From Shouchella xiaoxiensis (GTDB lineage Bacteria > Bacillota > Bacilli > Bacillales > Bacillaceae_D), in the NCBI RefSeq assembly GCF_016907895.1, contig NZ_JAFBCV010000001.1, positions 124,001 through 188,000 of the forward strand: 64,000 nucleotides of DNA. Direction: 5' to 3'. Position numbers and translations under genes: made by a program. The notes under the pieces were generated by a model. It searched no databases. It worked only from the letters and a program-made list of their open reading frames with translations, and had not been told where the DNA came from. Positions 52,608 through 59,926 of this stretch are shown one piece after another. The stretch's first letter is position 1. Each line of letters starts with the position of its first letter.

Positions 52608-52647
52608 AAAAAAATCTCAAAACTCAAGATTGTTTGAGTTTTGAGAT
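52608..52647 (-). terminator. intrinsic terminator ending the rap-phr unit
   Basis: Reverse strand: ATCTCAAAACTCAA (52647-52634), 6-base loop, TTGAGTTTTGAGAT (52627-52614), then T to 52608. Perfect 14-bp stem. Confidence 0.85.
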
Positions 52648-52663
52648 ATGAAAGAAATTATTC

Positions 52664-52792
52664 TCATCCGTAGTCTGTTTTACTTTTTGTTTCAAGGATT
52701 GAATTGTCATTTAAATCTGCATGCATTTCCGTTGAGATCGGTGTCACAGCTAACAAAGTAATCGCAATAAGTGCAAACAAATACTTCTTCAT
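52664..52792 (-). CDS. Phr-type signal peptide precursor (second copy)
   Basis: 42 residues. Signal sequence MKKYLFALIAITLLAVTPIS, then STEMHADLNDNSILETKSKTDYG. It is a diverged copy of the phr at 52931-53053. The bases before its ATG (AACGATTGGAGATGGTCAAG) repeat the last codons of rap, which shows that a segment holding the rap 3' end and phr was duplicated. Ribosome binding region GGAGATGG. The exported precursor would be cut to a short C-terminal peptide, perhaps within SKTDYG. Confidence 0.75.
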   Translation of the reverse strand: MKKYLFALIAITLLAVTPISTEMHADLNDNSILETKSKTDYG

Positions 52793-52930
52793 CCTTGACC
52801 ATCTCCAATCGTTTCTGGTTTTAGTTTACATACTTCAGACAATTTTACATTTTGGAGCGTACTTATTCTGATAGGAATCTAATAATAGGTGCAATAATTC
52901 GTCAGTTCTGAAACAATAAATATTGATTTA

Positions 52931-53053
52931 TTATACGTAGCCAGTTTTACTTCTAGTTTCAATAGATGGTTCATCACTTCCACTTAAATCAAATGAGATC
53001 GGTGTCGCTGTTAATAAAGTAATCGTTATTAAAGCAATCAAGTATTTCTTCAT
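52931..53053 (-). CDS. Phr-type signal peptide precursor
   Basis: 40 residues, with start codon overlapping the rap stop (ATGA), the classical rap-phr layout. Signal sequence MKKYLIALITITLLTATPIS, then FDLSGSDEPSIETRSKTGYV. Phr precursors are secreted, cleaved outside and re-imported by the oligopeptide permease to block their Rap. The active peptide is probably at the C-terminus, around SKTGYV. The mature form cannot be fixed from sequence. Confidence 0.82.
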   Translation of the reverse strand: MKKYLIALITITLLTATPISFDLSGSDEPSIETRSKTGYV

Positions 53054-54135
53054 TCTTGACCATCTCCAATCGTCTCAGGATTTAATTTTGCTTGATAAGC
53101 AATTTTTAAATATTTTATTACCTTTTCATTATCGCCTTTTTTATCGAATATTTCAATTAATTCTTCAGCAAGTTCACAAACTTCAAAGAATAAACGCGCT
53201 TCATATAACTCATCAATTGCCTCATCCACCATACTGAAGTTGTTTTCTATGTATAATCCTTCAATATATTTGCATCTTGTTTTGAACTCAAAGTCGTCAA
53301 AATATTGGACGCTTGCTTTTGCTTTCCTAAAAGTTATATTTGCTTCTTCATTGATATTAAGTTTAAATTGTGCATGAGATAGCTCAGTTAGTGTACACAT
53401 CCCATAATATGAATTACGATGCTCATCAATCTCTAGAGACTCATAGAAATAGGTTGTAGCTGATTTATAATCAGCCTGGGCAAATTTACTTAAACCAATA
53501 GCTCTTAGTATTACGCCCGTCATTAGCGAGTGTGTGCTCTCATTTAAGCACTCTTGTAAAATTCGTTCACCCTTCTCATATTGCCTTAATTCTACATAGA
53601 TAGCACCAATAACTTGTTTATTGTTAACAGCATTATTAATAACTCCTAAACGTCTAAATGCTGTTTCTGCCTGCTCAAGATAGGATAAAGCAAGTAAATA
53701 TTGATCAATACGGTAGTATGCATAACCCATGTAACCTAAAAAATCTGCCTCTTCCGCATCATCTTTAACATGTTCTAATAATCTCTCGGCTTTGCGGAAC
53801 ATTTTTATAGAAGTCCTAAATTTTTGATTGTTAAACTCATCTTGACCACTGACAAAGTAGTAGAGATACTTTAAGTAATGATCCAATTCAGTCTCAACAA
53901 ATTTAAACTGGTCTTCCAGGGGTTCAGTTTTGCTACTCTTATCAAGAATGTTATTGTGCCTATATTCTACCAAAGAGTAATAAGCTAACATTTTGTCGTC
54001 TTCTTCCATTCTTTTTAGCATTTGCTGTACTTCGTTCTTCAGAAGCGTAGCTTCCTTATAAGAATTTGATAAGATGCAACTATACCACTGGACTATCTTT
54101 GCTCCAACTTCTGATGAAGAGAATTTGTCATTCAA
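53050..54135 (-). CDS. Rap-family TPR protein (aspartate phosphatase type)
   Basis: 361 residues from a TTG at 54135, supported by AAGGTGGGTGA about 5 bases upstream and by the Rap-like opening MNDKFSSSEVGAKIVQWYSC. The N-terminal three-helix bundle (about 1-70) contains MLAYYSLVEYRHNNIL-type Rap sequence, then TPR repeats (about 95-350: GYMGYAYYRIDQYLLALSYL, GAIYVELRQYEKGERIL, ATTYFYESLEIDEHRNSYYG). Rap proteins dephosphorylate Spo0F or block response regulators such as ComA and are inhibited by Phr. Target not deducible. It overlaps phr by 4 bases. Confidence 0.87.
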   Translation of the reverse strand: MNDKFSSSEVGAKIVQWYSCILSNSYKEATLLKNEVQQMLKRMEEDDKMLAYYSLVEYRHNNILDKSSKTEPLEDQFKFVETELDHYLKYLYYFVSGQDEFNNQKFRTSIKMFRKAERLLEHVKDDAEEADFLGYMGYAYYRIDQYLLALSYLEQAETAFRRLGVINNAVNNKQVIGAIYVELRQYEKGERILQECLNESTHSLMTGVILRAIGLSKFAQADYKSATTYFYESLEIDEHRNSYYGMCTLTELSHAQFKLNINEEANITFRKAKASVQYFDDFEFKTRCKYIEGLYIENNFSMVDEAIDELYEARLFFEVCELAEELIEIFDKKGDNEKVIKYLKIAYQAKLNPETIGDGQE

Positions 54136-54308
54136 AAAATCACCCACCTTGCATCTATTTTTTACCAACCAGGATAACTTTACCATATTTACAAAAGAAT
54201 ATGTCGAATTTTTTGTATTTCCCAACATTTAGAAAGATATTGGGAAAATTTTAAAATGAAACTAATGCATTATATGTTACTTTTTAATCAACAAATGGAG
54301 GACCGAAC

Positions 54309-54737
54309 ATGTTCAAGTCAAATTCCCTTATCCCAGAACTATCAGTCGCAAATCTAAGCAAGAGCCTGAATTTCTATCTCAACCTTCTTTCATTTAACAT
54401 CGAGTACGAACGAAAGGAAGACCTATTTGCGATGGTCTCGCTGCAAGGCTCTCAGCTGATGCTTGAACAAATAAACGGGCACTGGCAAACGGCAGAGTTG
54501 GCGTATCCATTCGGCCGAGGAATTAATTTTCAGATGGCGGTTGACTCTATTGAGGAGATTTATCGAACTCTACTATTAAATAAATATCCGATAAAGGTAG
54601 AAATACAGGAGAACTGGTATCGGGCTGGTGAACGTTCCATCGGACAGAAAGAATTTTTAGTGATGGACCCTGATGGCTATTTATTAAGATTTGTGCAACC
54701 GCTAGGAGAAAAGGAAGAGGTTTATTTAAATGACTAA
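54309..54737 (+). CDS. VOC-family (glyoxalase/bleomycin-resistance fold) protein
   Basis: 142 residues. It opens LIPELSVANLSKSLNFYLNL and ends QKEFLVMDPDGYLLRFVQPL, the two ends of a VOC module pair, with QGSQLMLEQINGHW between. Resembles small bleomycin-resistance-like proteins. Ribosome binding site TGGAGG before ATG 54309. Function unknown. Confidence 0.8.
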   Translation: MFKSNSLIPELSVANLSKSLNFYLNLLSFNIEYERKEDLFAMVSLQGSQLMLEQINGHWQTAELAYPFGRGINFQMAVDSIEEIYRTLLLNKYPIKVEIQENWYRAGERSIGQKEFLVMDPDGYLLRFVQPLGEKEEVYLND

Positions 54738-54846
54738 AGCGCCTTTTGTTGTAGCCCAACGCCCAATTGTGGAACGGTATACGGAGGCTCTGCTCAGGAT
54801 GAATCGCTGTGAGTTATTAATTCCGCTGCTTTCTAGCAATTGTTAA
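54730..54846 (+). CDS. possible 38-residue frame overlapping the VOC gene end
   Basis: ATG 54730 overlaps the VOC stop codon region and the frame encodes MTKAPFVVAQRPIVERYTEA and a short continuation to SSNC, stopping in the loop of the hairpin at 54825-54858. It may be the start of a lost gene or a chance frame. GGAGAAAAGGAAGAGG upstream could serve as a ribosome binding site. Confidence 0.25.
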   Translation: MTKAPFVVAQRPIVERYTEALLRMNRCELLIPLLSSNC

Positions 54847-54858
54847 CTAGAAAGCAGC
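54825..54858. terminator. strong hairpin between convergent genes
   Basis: GCTGCTTTCTAG (54825-54836) pairs perfectly with CTAGAAAGCAGC (54847-54858) across a 10-base loop. No T-run follows on either strand, so termination activity is uncertain. Confidence 0.45.
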
Positions 54859-54864
54859 TAGAAT

Positions 54865-55254
54865 CTAGAATTGAATCGTATGCAAGGCATTCGCCGCCTT
54901 CTGGGCAAACTGAATGGGCGGCTCAACCGCTTGAAAATGAACGTAGAGCAAATTTGGCTCAGAAAAAATCCAGTGATTGTGGATGGCACTAATGAGGATG
55001 CCTTGTTGCATTAGCGCTTGCGTAAACGGATGCAGTTCCTTTTCTGTTACGACAAATTCACCTAGGTTAAGTGCATTGCCTTGGGCATCAATCGATTCAA
55101 ACGTAATGCCCGCATGAATGGCACCCTTTGTCGGGCGTCCTTGAATTGTTGCCGTTAGCTGTCGTGGAATGCTAATCGAGCAGACGCCATGCATGATGGA
55201 CGCTGTTCCATTAACGATTTGTGCGCACTGCTCACATAATGATCTACTGTTCAC
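54865..55254 (-). CDS. DUF1259-like protein
   Basis: 129 residues. QLTATIQGRPTKGAIHAGIT and the segment GILISAIHNHWIFSEPNLLY, followed by VHFQA, match the LppY/LpqO (DUF1259) pattern, where HNH-type histidines are conserved. It has no signal peptide, and it is the single-module short form. Function unknown. Confidence 0.72.
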   Translation of the reverse strand: MNSRSLCEQCAQIVNGTASIMHGVCSISIPRQLTATIQGRPTKGAIHAGITFESIDAQGNALNLGEFVVTEKELHPFTQALMQQGILISAIHNHWIFSEPNLLYVHFQAVEPPIQFAQKAANALHTIQF

Positions 55255-55353
55255 CTAAATCACCTCATGTATGGCTTCTTAGTGATAGCATACTGAGAGA
55301 GAGGGATTTGGGTGACTGTTGTTAAATTTACGTATAGATAGGGAGCCTTTACT

Positions 55354-55872
55354 ATGAATATCCGTTATCCAATTGGTCCATTTCAACTTGAAGGTGAGCC
55401 CTCCACGAAAACAGTCGAAAAGTGGATTGGTGAAATCGAAAAGCTGCCAGCTCAACTTGAAGAAGCAGTAAGAGGGTTAAACGATGAGCAACTTGATACA
55501 GCGTATCGAAACGAGGGCTGGACGGTGCGTCAAGTGGTCCATCACCTTGCCGACAGCCATTTGAATAGCTATACGCGCTTTAAGTTAGCGCTAACGGAAA
55601 CCAATCCGCTTATTAAACCATACGAAGAAGGAGAATGGGCTCAGCTTCCTGATTCCACTATGCCGGTGGATGTCTCTTTACGATTAATTGCGTCGTTACA
55701 TAGCAGATGGGTGTATCTCTTACGAAGCATGAAGCAGGAGGATTTTGAGCGTCGTTTTCAACATCCGGAGTCAGGAGAGGTTACATTAAAAGAAAATGTC
55801 GGTATCTATGCTTGGCACGGGCGCCATCACTTGGCGCATATTACGTCTCTTTGTTCCCGTGAAGGCTGGTAA
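55354..55872 (+). CDS. YfiT/BstA-like DinB-superfamily bacillithiol transferase
   Basis: 172 residues, the length of B. subtilis YfiT. It opens MNIRYPIGPFQLEGEP, and the three metal-binding histidines are visible in VVHHLADSHLN near residue 65 and YAWHGRHHLAHI near 155. YfiT-type proteins are metal-dependent and some transfer bacillithiol to electrophiles. Strong terminator downstream. Function by family only. Confidence 0.83.
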   Translation: MNIRYPIGPFQLEGEPSTKTVEKWIGEIEKLPAQLEEAVRGLNDEQLDTAYRNEGWTVRQVVHHLADSHLNSYTRFKLALTETNPLIKPYEEGEWAQLPDSTMPVDVSLRLIASLHSRWVYLLRSMKQEDFERRFQHPESGEVTLKENVGIYAWHGRHHLAHITSLCSREGW

Positions 55873-55878
55873 TTGAAA

Positions 55879-55917
55879 AGGCTTGCTTCTCTCTAGAGAG
55901 AAGCAAGCCTGTTTTTA
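55879..55917. terminator. bidirectional intrinsic terminator
   Basis: AGGCTTGCTTCTCT (55879-55892), loop CTAG, AGAGAAGCAAGCCT (55897-55910), then GTTTTT. The reverse strand also ends in TTTT. Confidence 0.83.
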
Positions 55918-56859
55918 TTCACCAATAATCGCTTCGTAAACGGAATCAATCGTTTGCGTATTGGCTTGATAGCCATTGTAGAGCCAGCTGCTCGTGCCTG
56001 AGCGGTTGTAAATATGACCTTGCTCAACCGCTGGGATGTTCGACCAGATCGATTCGTTTTCTAGGTTTTCAATTGTTTCCGGATCACTGTCAATTAAAAA
56101 TAAGTAGTCCGCATCGAGTTCAGCGATTGCTTCAAGCGAAACGGGATTCCAGTGAGCGCCCGTATTTTCAGGTAGCTCGGCAATCAGATTTGCTGGCGTC
56201 AGCTCTAAATCTTCAAACAAAACCGCACCGCTTGCTACATCAGGTGCAACAACGAAAAACTTTCCACCAATAACCCAGAGCGCAGCAACTTTGCTGTCTC
56301 CAATCTCTTCATTTAATTGATTCTTTATTTCGGCAACATGGGCATCATATTCGTTAATAGCAGCTTCTGCTTCTGTATCTTTACCGAGTACTTCTCCCAT
56401 TAGTGTTAATGTTGCCCGCCAATCATCTTTTGTTTCGTTATCAATGACGTACGTTGGGGCAATTTTGCTGTATTGATCATAGCTTCCGCTCGCCATGGAA
56501 TCTTCACCAGAAGCGAAGACAAGGTCAGGTTCAGCTTCCATTAACGCTTCAAGTGGTAAATTAAAATCAATGGGTTCAATGCCTGCTAATTGCTCTTCCA
56601 AATAAACTTGCGTGCTTGAACGTTCCAAAACAGACCACTGCCGCACCGGCGTAATGCCGAGCGTTACAAGTGGATCTTCTAAGTAAGACGCAACAATACG
56701 AGAAGGATCTTCGGGTATCGTTACCTCGTTCCCGGCTTGATCGGTTACTGTAACGGGACCTGAGTCAGCGGGTTCTTCTCCTTCAGTTGTAGACGGATCG
56801 TCAGAACAGGCTGATAACAGGGCGAGTCCCATTGTCGAGAGCAGTATGTATTTTTTCAT
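55915..56859 (-). CDS. iron-siderophore ABC transporter substrate-binding lipoprotein
   Basis: 314 residues. Lipobox LSAC (about 15-18), then a FhuD/BtuF-type fold: VTVTDQAGNEVTIPEDPSRI near residue 36, ALMEAEPDLVFASGEDSM near 108 and LFLIDSDPETIENLENESIW-like text near 255. It delivers ferric siderophore to a membrane permease. No permease or ATPase gene adjoins it, so it is an orphan binding protein that must use a complex encoded elsewhere. A clear Fur box lies upstream. Confidence 0.87.
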   Translation of the reverse strand: MKKYILLSTMGLALLSACSDDPSTTEGEEPADSGPVTVTDQAGNEVTIPEDPSRIVASYLEDPLVTLGITPVRQWSVLERSSTQVYLEEQLAGIEPIDFNLPLEALMEAEPDLVFASGEDSMASGSYDQYSKIAPTYVIDNETKDDWRATLTLMGEVLGKDTEAEAAINEYDAHVAEIKNQLNEEIGDSKVAALWVIGGKFFVVAPDVASGAVLFEDLELTPANLIAELPENTGAHWNPVSLEAIAELDADYLFLIDSDPETIENLENESIWSNIPAVEQGHIYNRSGTSSWLYNGYQANTQTIDSVYEAIIGE

Positions 56860-56896
56860 CTTAATCTCCTTAAGTGAGGTATAGATTTATAATATT

Positions 56897-56915
56897 GATA
56901 ATGATTTTCATTGTC
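56897..56915. promoter_or_regulatory. Fur box of the siderophore-binding protein gene
   Basis: GATAATGATTTTCATTGTC matches the 19-bp Fur consensus GATAATGATTATCATTATC with two differences. It lies 38 bases upstream of the start codon, in the promoter region. Confidence 0.85.
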
Positions 56916-56931
56916 AATACAATTTTAGTGT

Positions 56932-56972
56932 AAAAAACCAGAGTTGTATCGATTAATCGATACTAGCTCTGG
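56932..56972 (-). terminator. intrinsic terminator of the methyltransferase gene
   Basis: Reverse strand: CCAGAG (56972-56967), inner palindrome GTATCGATTAATCGATAC, then CTCTGG (56943-56938) and six T. Confidence 0.72.
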
Positions 56973-57000
56973 CACAATTAAACGTATTTACTTGAATAGT

Positions 57001-57675
57001 TCACCAAGAGGGAGTTCCTGTTTTTTCGGCGTGTGGCGCTTCTTTAGGTCGTTTTTCAATGACTAGCACGCTGTCGTAAAAGCTCATTGACCACGTGGAA
57101 GTAGTAAACGAGTTAACGCCTAATTGGGCATCGCGGGAGTACCACGCATTTAGCTGATCAATTAATGTCTTTGAGTATTCAATGAAGCTATTTGGTTCCT
57201 TGTAGCCGCCACCAAACTCAGCTTCGTAGCTCGTATGCATGTCTTCAATTAAATAGACTCCTTGTTCTGATAAGAGAGGAAACATTTCCTCGTAGGAAAT
57301 TTTCTGCTGGTGCATATGGTGTCCGCCATCATCGATAATGATATCAAATGTTGGCAGGGCGGATTTCTGTGTGCGCCAAAAAATTCGATCACCCTGATCT
57401 CCAATGAGAATGGAAACTTGTTCTTCCTCAAACGATTTACATCGAGGATCAATATCAATGCCAACAATCGTCGCTTTATCGCCGAAATACTGCTTCCACA
57501 TTTGCAGCGAACCACCGTGCGACACGCCGATCTCTAAAATATTGACCTCCTGCCCAACAAATCGTTCAAAATGGCGTTCATAAATCGCGAAATAGTGCAT
57601 CCATTTATGAATTAGCCGACCGTTATTTGTTTCAAAGTAATGCTGCAATGTATCCAACTGCTCACGTCCTCTCAT
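57001..57675 (-). CDS. class I SAM-dependent methyltransferase (CmcI/Methyltransf_24-like)
   Basis: 224 residues from ATG 57675. SAM region VNILEIGVSHGGSLQMWKQY near residue 41, then IVGIDIDPRCKSF and the metal-type IIIDDGGHHMHQQ near 113, which resembles the CmcI-type group. VYLIEDMHTSYEAEFGGGYK follows. These act on sugars or macrolides in known cases. Substrate unknown; single gene. Confidence 0.75.
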   Translation of the reverse strand: MRGREQLDTLQHYFETNNGRLIHKWMHYFAIYERHFERFVGQEVNILEIGVSHGGSLQMWKQYFGDKATIVGIDIDPRCKSFEEEQVSILIGDQGDRIFWRTQKSALPTFDIIIDDGGHHMHQQKISYEEMFPLLSEQGVYLIEDMHTSYEAEFGGGYKEPNSFIEYSKTLIDQLNAWYSRDAQLGVNSFTTSTWSMSFYDSVLVIEKRPKEAPHAEKTGTPSW

Positions 57676-57798
57676 CAATGGATCCCCATTTTTTCATCTT
57701 ACGCTTAACCGTGCACGTCTAATGCCAGAAAAAAACGAAAGAGCCTTTGTTTTAAAGAGATCAATGCGCTAAACTAGAAAGAAAAGGGTGCGTGACTC

Positions 57799-58212
57799 GT
57801 GAAAAAAGTAAATATGGAATTCATTGAATCCTTCTTGAGCGAAAAACTAAATCCCTCGTTTATTGTCTTGTTTGGGTCAATGGCGAATGAAACAAGCCGG
57901 CCGGACAGTGATATTGATTTGGCTTTTTATCCAAACGAAAAACACGCAGCTACGTCAGCCTATGAGCTCTTTTTAATCGCGCAAGAGCTTGCCGATCATC
58001 TGAAACGTGAGGTAGATCTCATCAATATTCGTACCGCTTCGACCGTATTTCAAGCGCAAATTTACGGTACAGGAATCTTGCTTCATGCTCAAAACAAAGC
58101 CTTTTATCAACAACAGCGCATGACTGCGTTAAGTATGTACGCCAGACTAAATGAAGAGCGGAAACCGGTATTGGATAAGATTAAAGAAAGTGGGTCGATT
58201 TATGAATCGTGA
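57799..58212 (+). CDS. mntA: MntA-type nucleotidyltransferase antitoxin
   Basis: 137 residues starting at GTG 57799. The minimal nucleotidyltransferase motif is FGSMANETSRPDSDIDLAF near residue 25 (GSx..DxD). MntA proteins AMPylate and silence their HepT toxin, which is normally encoded next. Here the stop overlaps the hepT start by 11 bases, but hepT is truncated after 26 codons, so this antitoxin has lost its partner. Confidence 0.82.
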   Translation: MKKVNMEFIESFLSEKLNPSFIVLFGSMANETSRPDSDIDLAFYPNEKHAATSAYELFLIAQELADHLKREVDLINIRTASTVFQAQIYGTGILLHAQNKAFYQQQRMTALSMYARLNEERKPVLDKIKESGSIYES

Positions 58213-58282
58213 TGTCGTTTTGAATAAAATAGAAACAATTGAACGGTGCGTGAAACGTGTTAACGAAGTGTATCAAGACTAG
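58202..58282 (+). pseudogene. hepT: truncated hepT toxin gene (N-terminal 26 codons)
   Basis: ATG 58202 opens MNRDVVLNKIETIERCVKRV then NEVYQD and TAG at 58280. This is the start of a HepT (DUF86) protein, normally about 140 residues with the RX4HXY RNase motif. Everything after helix 1 is missing. At the same spot an unrelated coding tail begins, so a deletion has joined two genes. Confidence 0.75.
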
Positions 58283-58386
58283 CACAGGGTAAGAACAGGA
58301 CAGGACTAAATTGGTTTCTGCTTTCTTTGTTAGTAGGTCCAGTGGCGACTTTCATTTTATTATTTGTAGAAAAAAGAGAACAATAG
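58270..58386 (+). pseudogene. C-terminal remnant of a small membrane protein
   Basis: The frame preceding TAG at 58384 encodes RLAQGKNRTGLNWFLLSLLV followed by GPVATFILLFVEKREQ. This is a typical tail of small Bacillus membrane proteins (KGRN..LWF..GLL-GPIA..IL). It has no start or ribosome binding site of its own and begins at the point where hepT homology stops. Confidence 0.55.
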
Positions 58387-58403
58387 GGAGAAGGAGCTAA
58401 ACG

Positions 58404-58883
58404 TTGAAAAGTCAGGTGACAATCTTTGTTTCTATCATTCTTTTAAGCGTTATCATGCTGGTACCAACCGCAGTAGCAAGTTCGGCATTTGTTATTTCTG
58501 AGGAAGAAGCGAGGAGTTACCAGTATTCTGTTGAAAAGCAGCAAGATACATATTTATGGACGATTGGATTTGAAGACAAGGAATCTATCCTCGTTGAAGA
58601 TCAATCGAATACGAACAACCTCAACGCTTTTCGAATAGCTGTTGGAGAGATTGACATAAATCAAACCTCCCTCATCATCTCGGTTGTTTACTTACTATTT
58701 ATTGCTAGTCTTACACTGTTTTTATTTTTAAAAAACAAACAGGTTCTTAAAAAAAGCATCATTTTTATCGTGATTTTTTCGGGAATTGGATTGTACGACA
58801 CTGTGGAAAATGTTTTGGACTTACAAAGAGCATTAAAAGTTGCCAATTATTATTATGTGTTGTTAACGGGAGAGGGGAGTTGA
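58404..58883 (+). CDS. membrane protein with signal peptide and C-terminal TM helices
   Basis: 159 residues starting at TTG 58404 after GGGAGAAGGAG. A signal peptide or helix (about 1-26, VPTAVASSA), an extracellular part (27-90), then two membrane helices (about 92-111 and 119-137). No family recognised. It is followed 4 bases later by another small membrane gene. Confidence 0.62.
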   Translation: MKSQVTIFVSIILLSVIMLVPTAVASSAFVISEEEARSYQYSVEKQQDTYLWTIGFEDKESILVEDQSNTNNLNAFRIAVGEIDINQTSLIISVVYLLFIASLTLFLFLKNKQVLKKSIIFIVIFSGIGLYDTVENVLDLQRALKVANYYYVLLTGEGS

Positions 58884-58887
58884 TTGA

Positions 58888-59097
58888 ATGATCGAGGTTT
58901 TGGGGAAAAAGATTAATTTAACAAGACTTGCTTCGGTATTTCTAATCGTTGTTGGTTTATTAGTTGTTATCTTACAGCTAGGGTACCGTATTTTTCAAGG
59001 TACGCCGTTCTTCAATGAGAATTCCGTTATTGGAATGGCTGTTTTTATATGTGGATGTTATTTTCTTTATCAGGACAGGAAGGAATTCTTATCGTAA
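58888..59097 (+). CDS. small membrane protein (2 TM)
   Basis: 69 residues with hydrophobic helices at about 10-30 and 43-60. Start ATG 58888 follows GAGAGGGGAG. Probably co-transcribed with the gene upstream. Function unknown. Confidence 0.6.
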   Translation: MIEVLGKKINLTRLASVFLIVVGLLVVILQLGYRIFQGTPFFNENSVIGMAVFICGCYFLYQDRKEFLS

Positions 59098-59141
59098 TTT
59101 CTTAAGGTCGGTTTGTCTGAACAAGTCCTCTTATATGGAAC

Positions 59142-59173
59142 AAAACCACTGCCGCACTCGGCAGTGGTTTTTT
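59142..59173. terminator. bidirectional intrinsic terminator
   Basis: AAAACCACTGCC (59142-59153), loop GCACTC, GGCAGTGGTTTT (59160-59171), then T; the A-run on the left gives T on the reverse strand. Confidence 0.85.
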
Positions 59174-59180
59174 ATAGCTC

Positions 59181-59495
59181 CTATTTCTCTAAACAAAACA
59201 AAATTCCTACTGTTAGCACTGATAAGATAATGGCAAGCATAAGACTTTTTCCTTTTCCACGGTTCATAAAAGAATGGAAAGCAAGGTAACTTAAGGTTCC
59301 AACAATAAAGGGTGGAGACAGAAAATAACCGGCCATGAAGGCCTGATCCCAGAAAGAGATTCCGAGAAAGGCACCATTAGTCATAAGCAAAAGAGCTGAG
59401 TAAATCGTTCCAACCAGAATCGACATAGCTATAGCAATAAGGAGGTAGCCAATGGTTTTAAAAAAGTTATAAAAAATGGATTGATAAAGAAGCAT
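59181..59495 (-). CDS. membrane protein (3 TM)
   Basis: 104 residues with hydrophobic segments at about 12-38, 53-72 and 84-100. Ribosome binding site GAGGTGAC before ATG 59495. It lies 11 bases downstream of 59507-59698 in the same unit. Function unknown. Confidence 0.6.
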   Translation of the reverse strand: MLLYQSIFYNFFKTIGYLLIAIAMSILVGTIYSALLLMTNGAFLGISFWDQAFMAGYFLSPPFIVGTLSYLAFHSFMNRGKGKSLMLAIILSVLTVGILFCLEK

Positions 59496-59506
59496 TTGTT
59501 GTCACC

Positions 59507-59698
59507 TCATGTTTTTCTTCGATCGAATAATAAGCTAATCAAGTTCGTAACCGTGCCGCAAAACGCTGCGCTGATGAGAGAAAAGAGGATCACGCCGATT
59601 ACGGCCCCAATCGTAAGAGGAGCCATTAACTGAAAGGAAAAAAACAACAACGTTAAAACAAAAAAGATGACGTAATCAATCTTTCTGATTTTGTGCAT
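59507..59698 (-). CDS. small membrane protein (2 TM)
   Basis: 63 residues from ATG 59698, preceded by AAAGGAG; the longer frame from 59818 starts upstream of the ribosome binding site. Two hydrophobic helices (about 7-24 and 26-55). First gene of a two-gene unit. Function unknown. Confidence 0.58.
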   Translation of the reverse strand: MHKIRKIDYVIFFVLTLLFFSFQLMAPLTIGAVIGVILFSLISAAFCGTVTNLISLLFDRRKT

Positions 59699-59926
59699 GA
59701 TAATCTCCTTTGCGATACATTCGTTTTTAATGCTACTACTTTTACTATAAGTCTGTTTTTTGTAAAAACAATCATTTATAAAGAAAACTTTAGAATTGAT
59801 TATCGCACGTTTCGACAAAGCTAAAGAGCTTGGAAAACTTGTCAGTGTGTATCCTCAGTGACAAACCGAATAATACGAATAGTAATGAAACCTTTCTAGA
59901 TAAGAAACGTAGAAGACGAAAACAAG

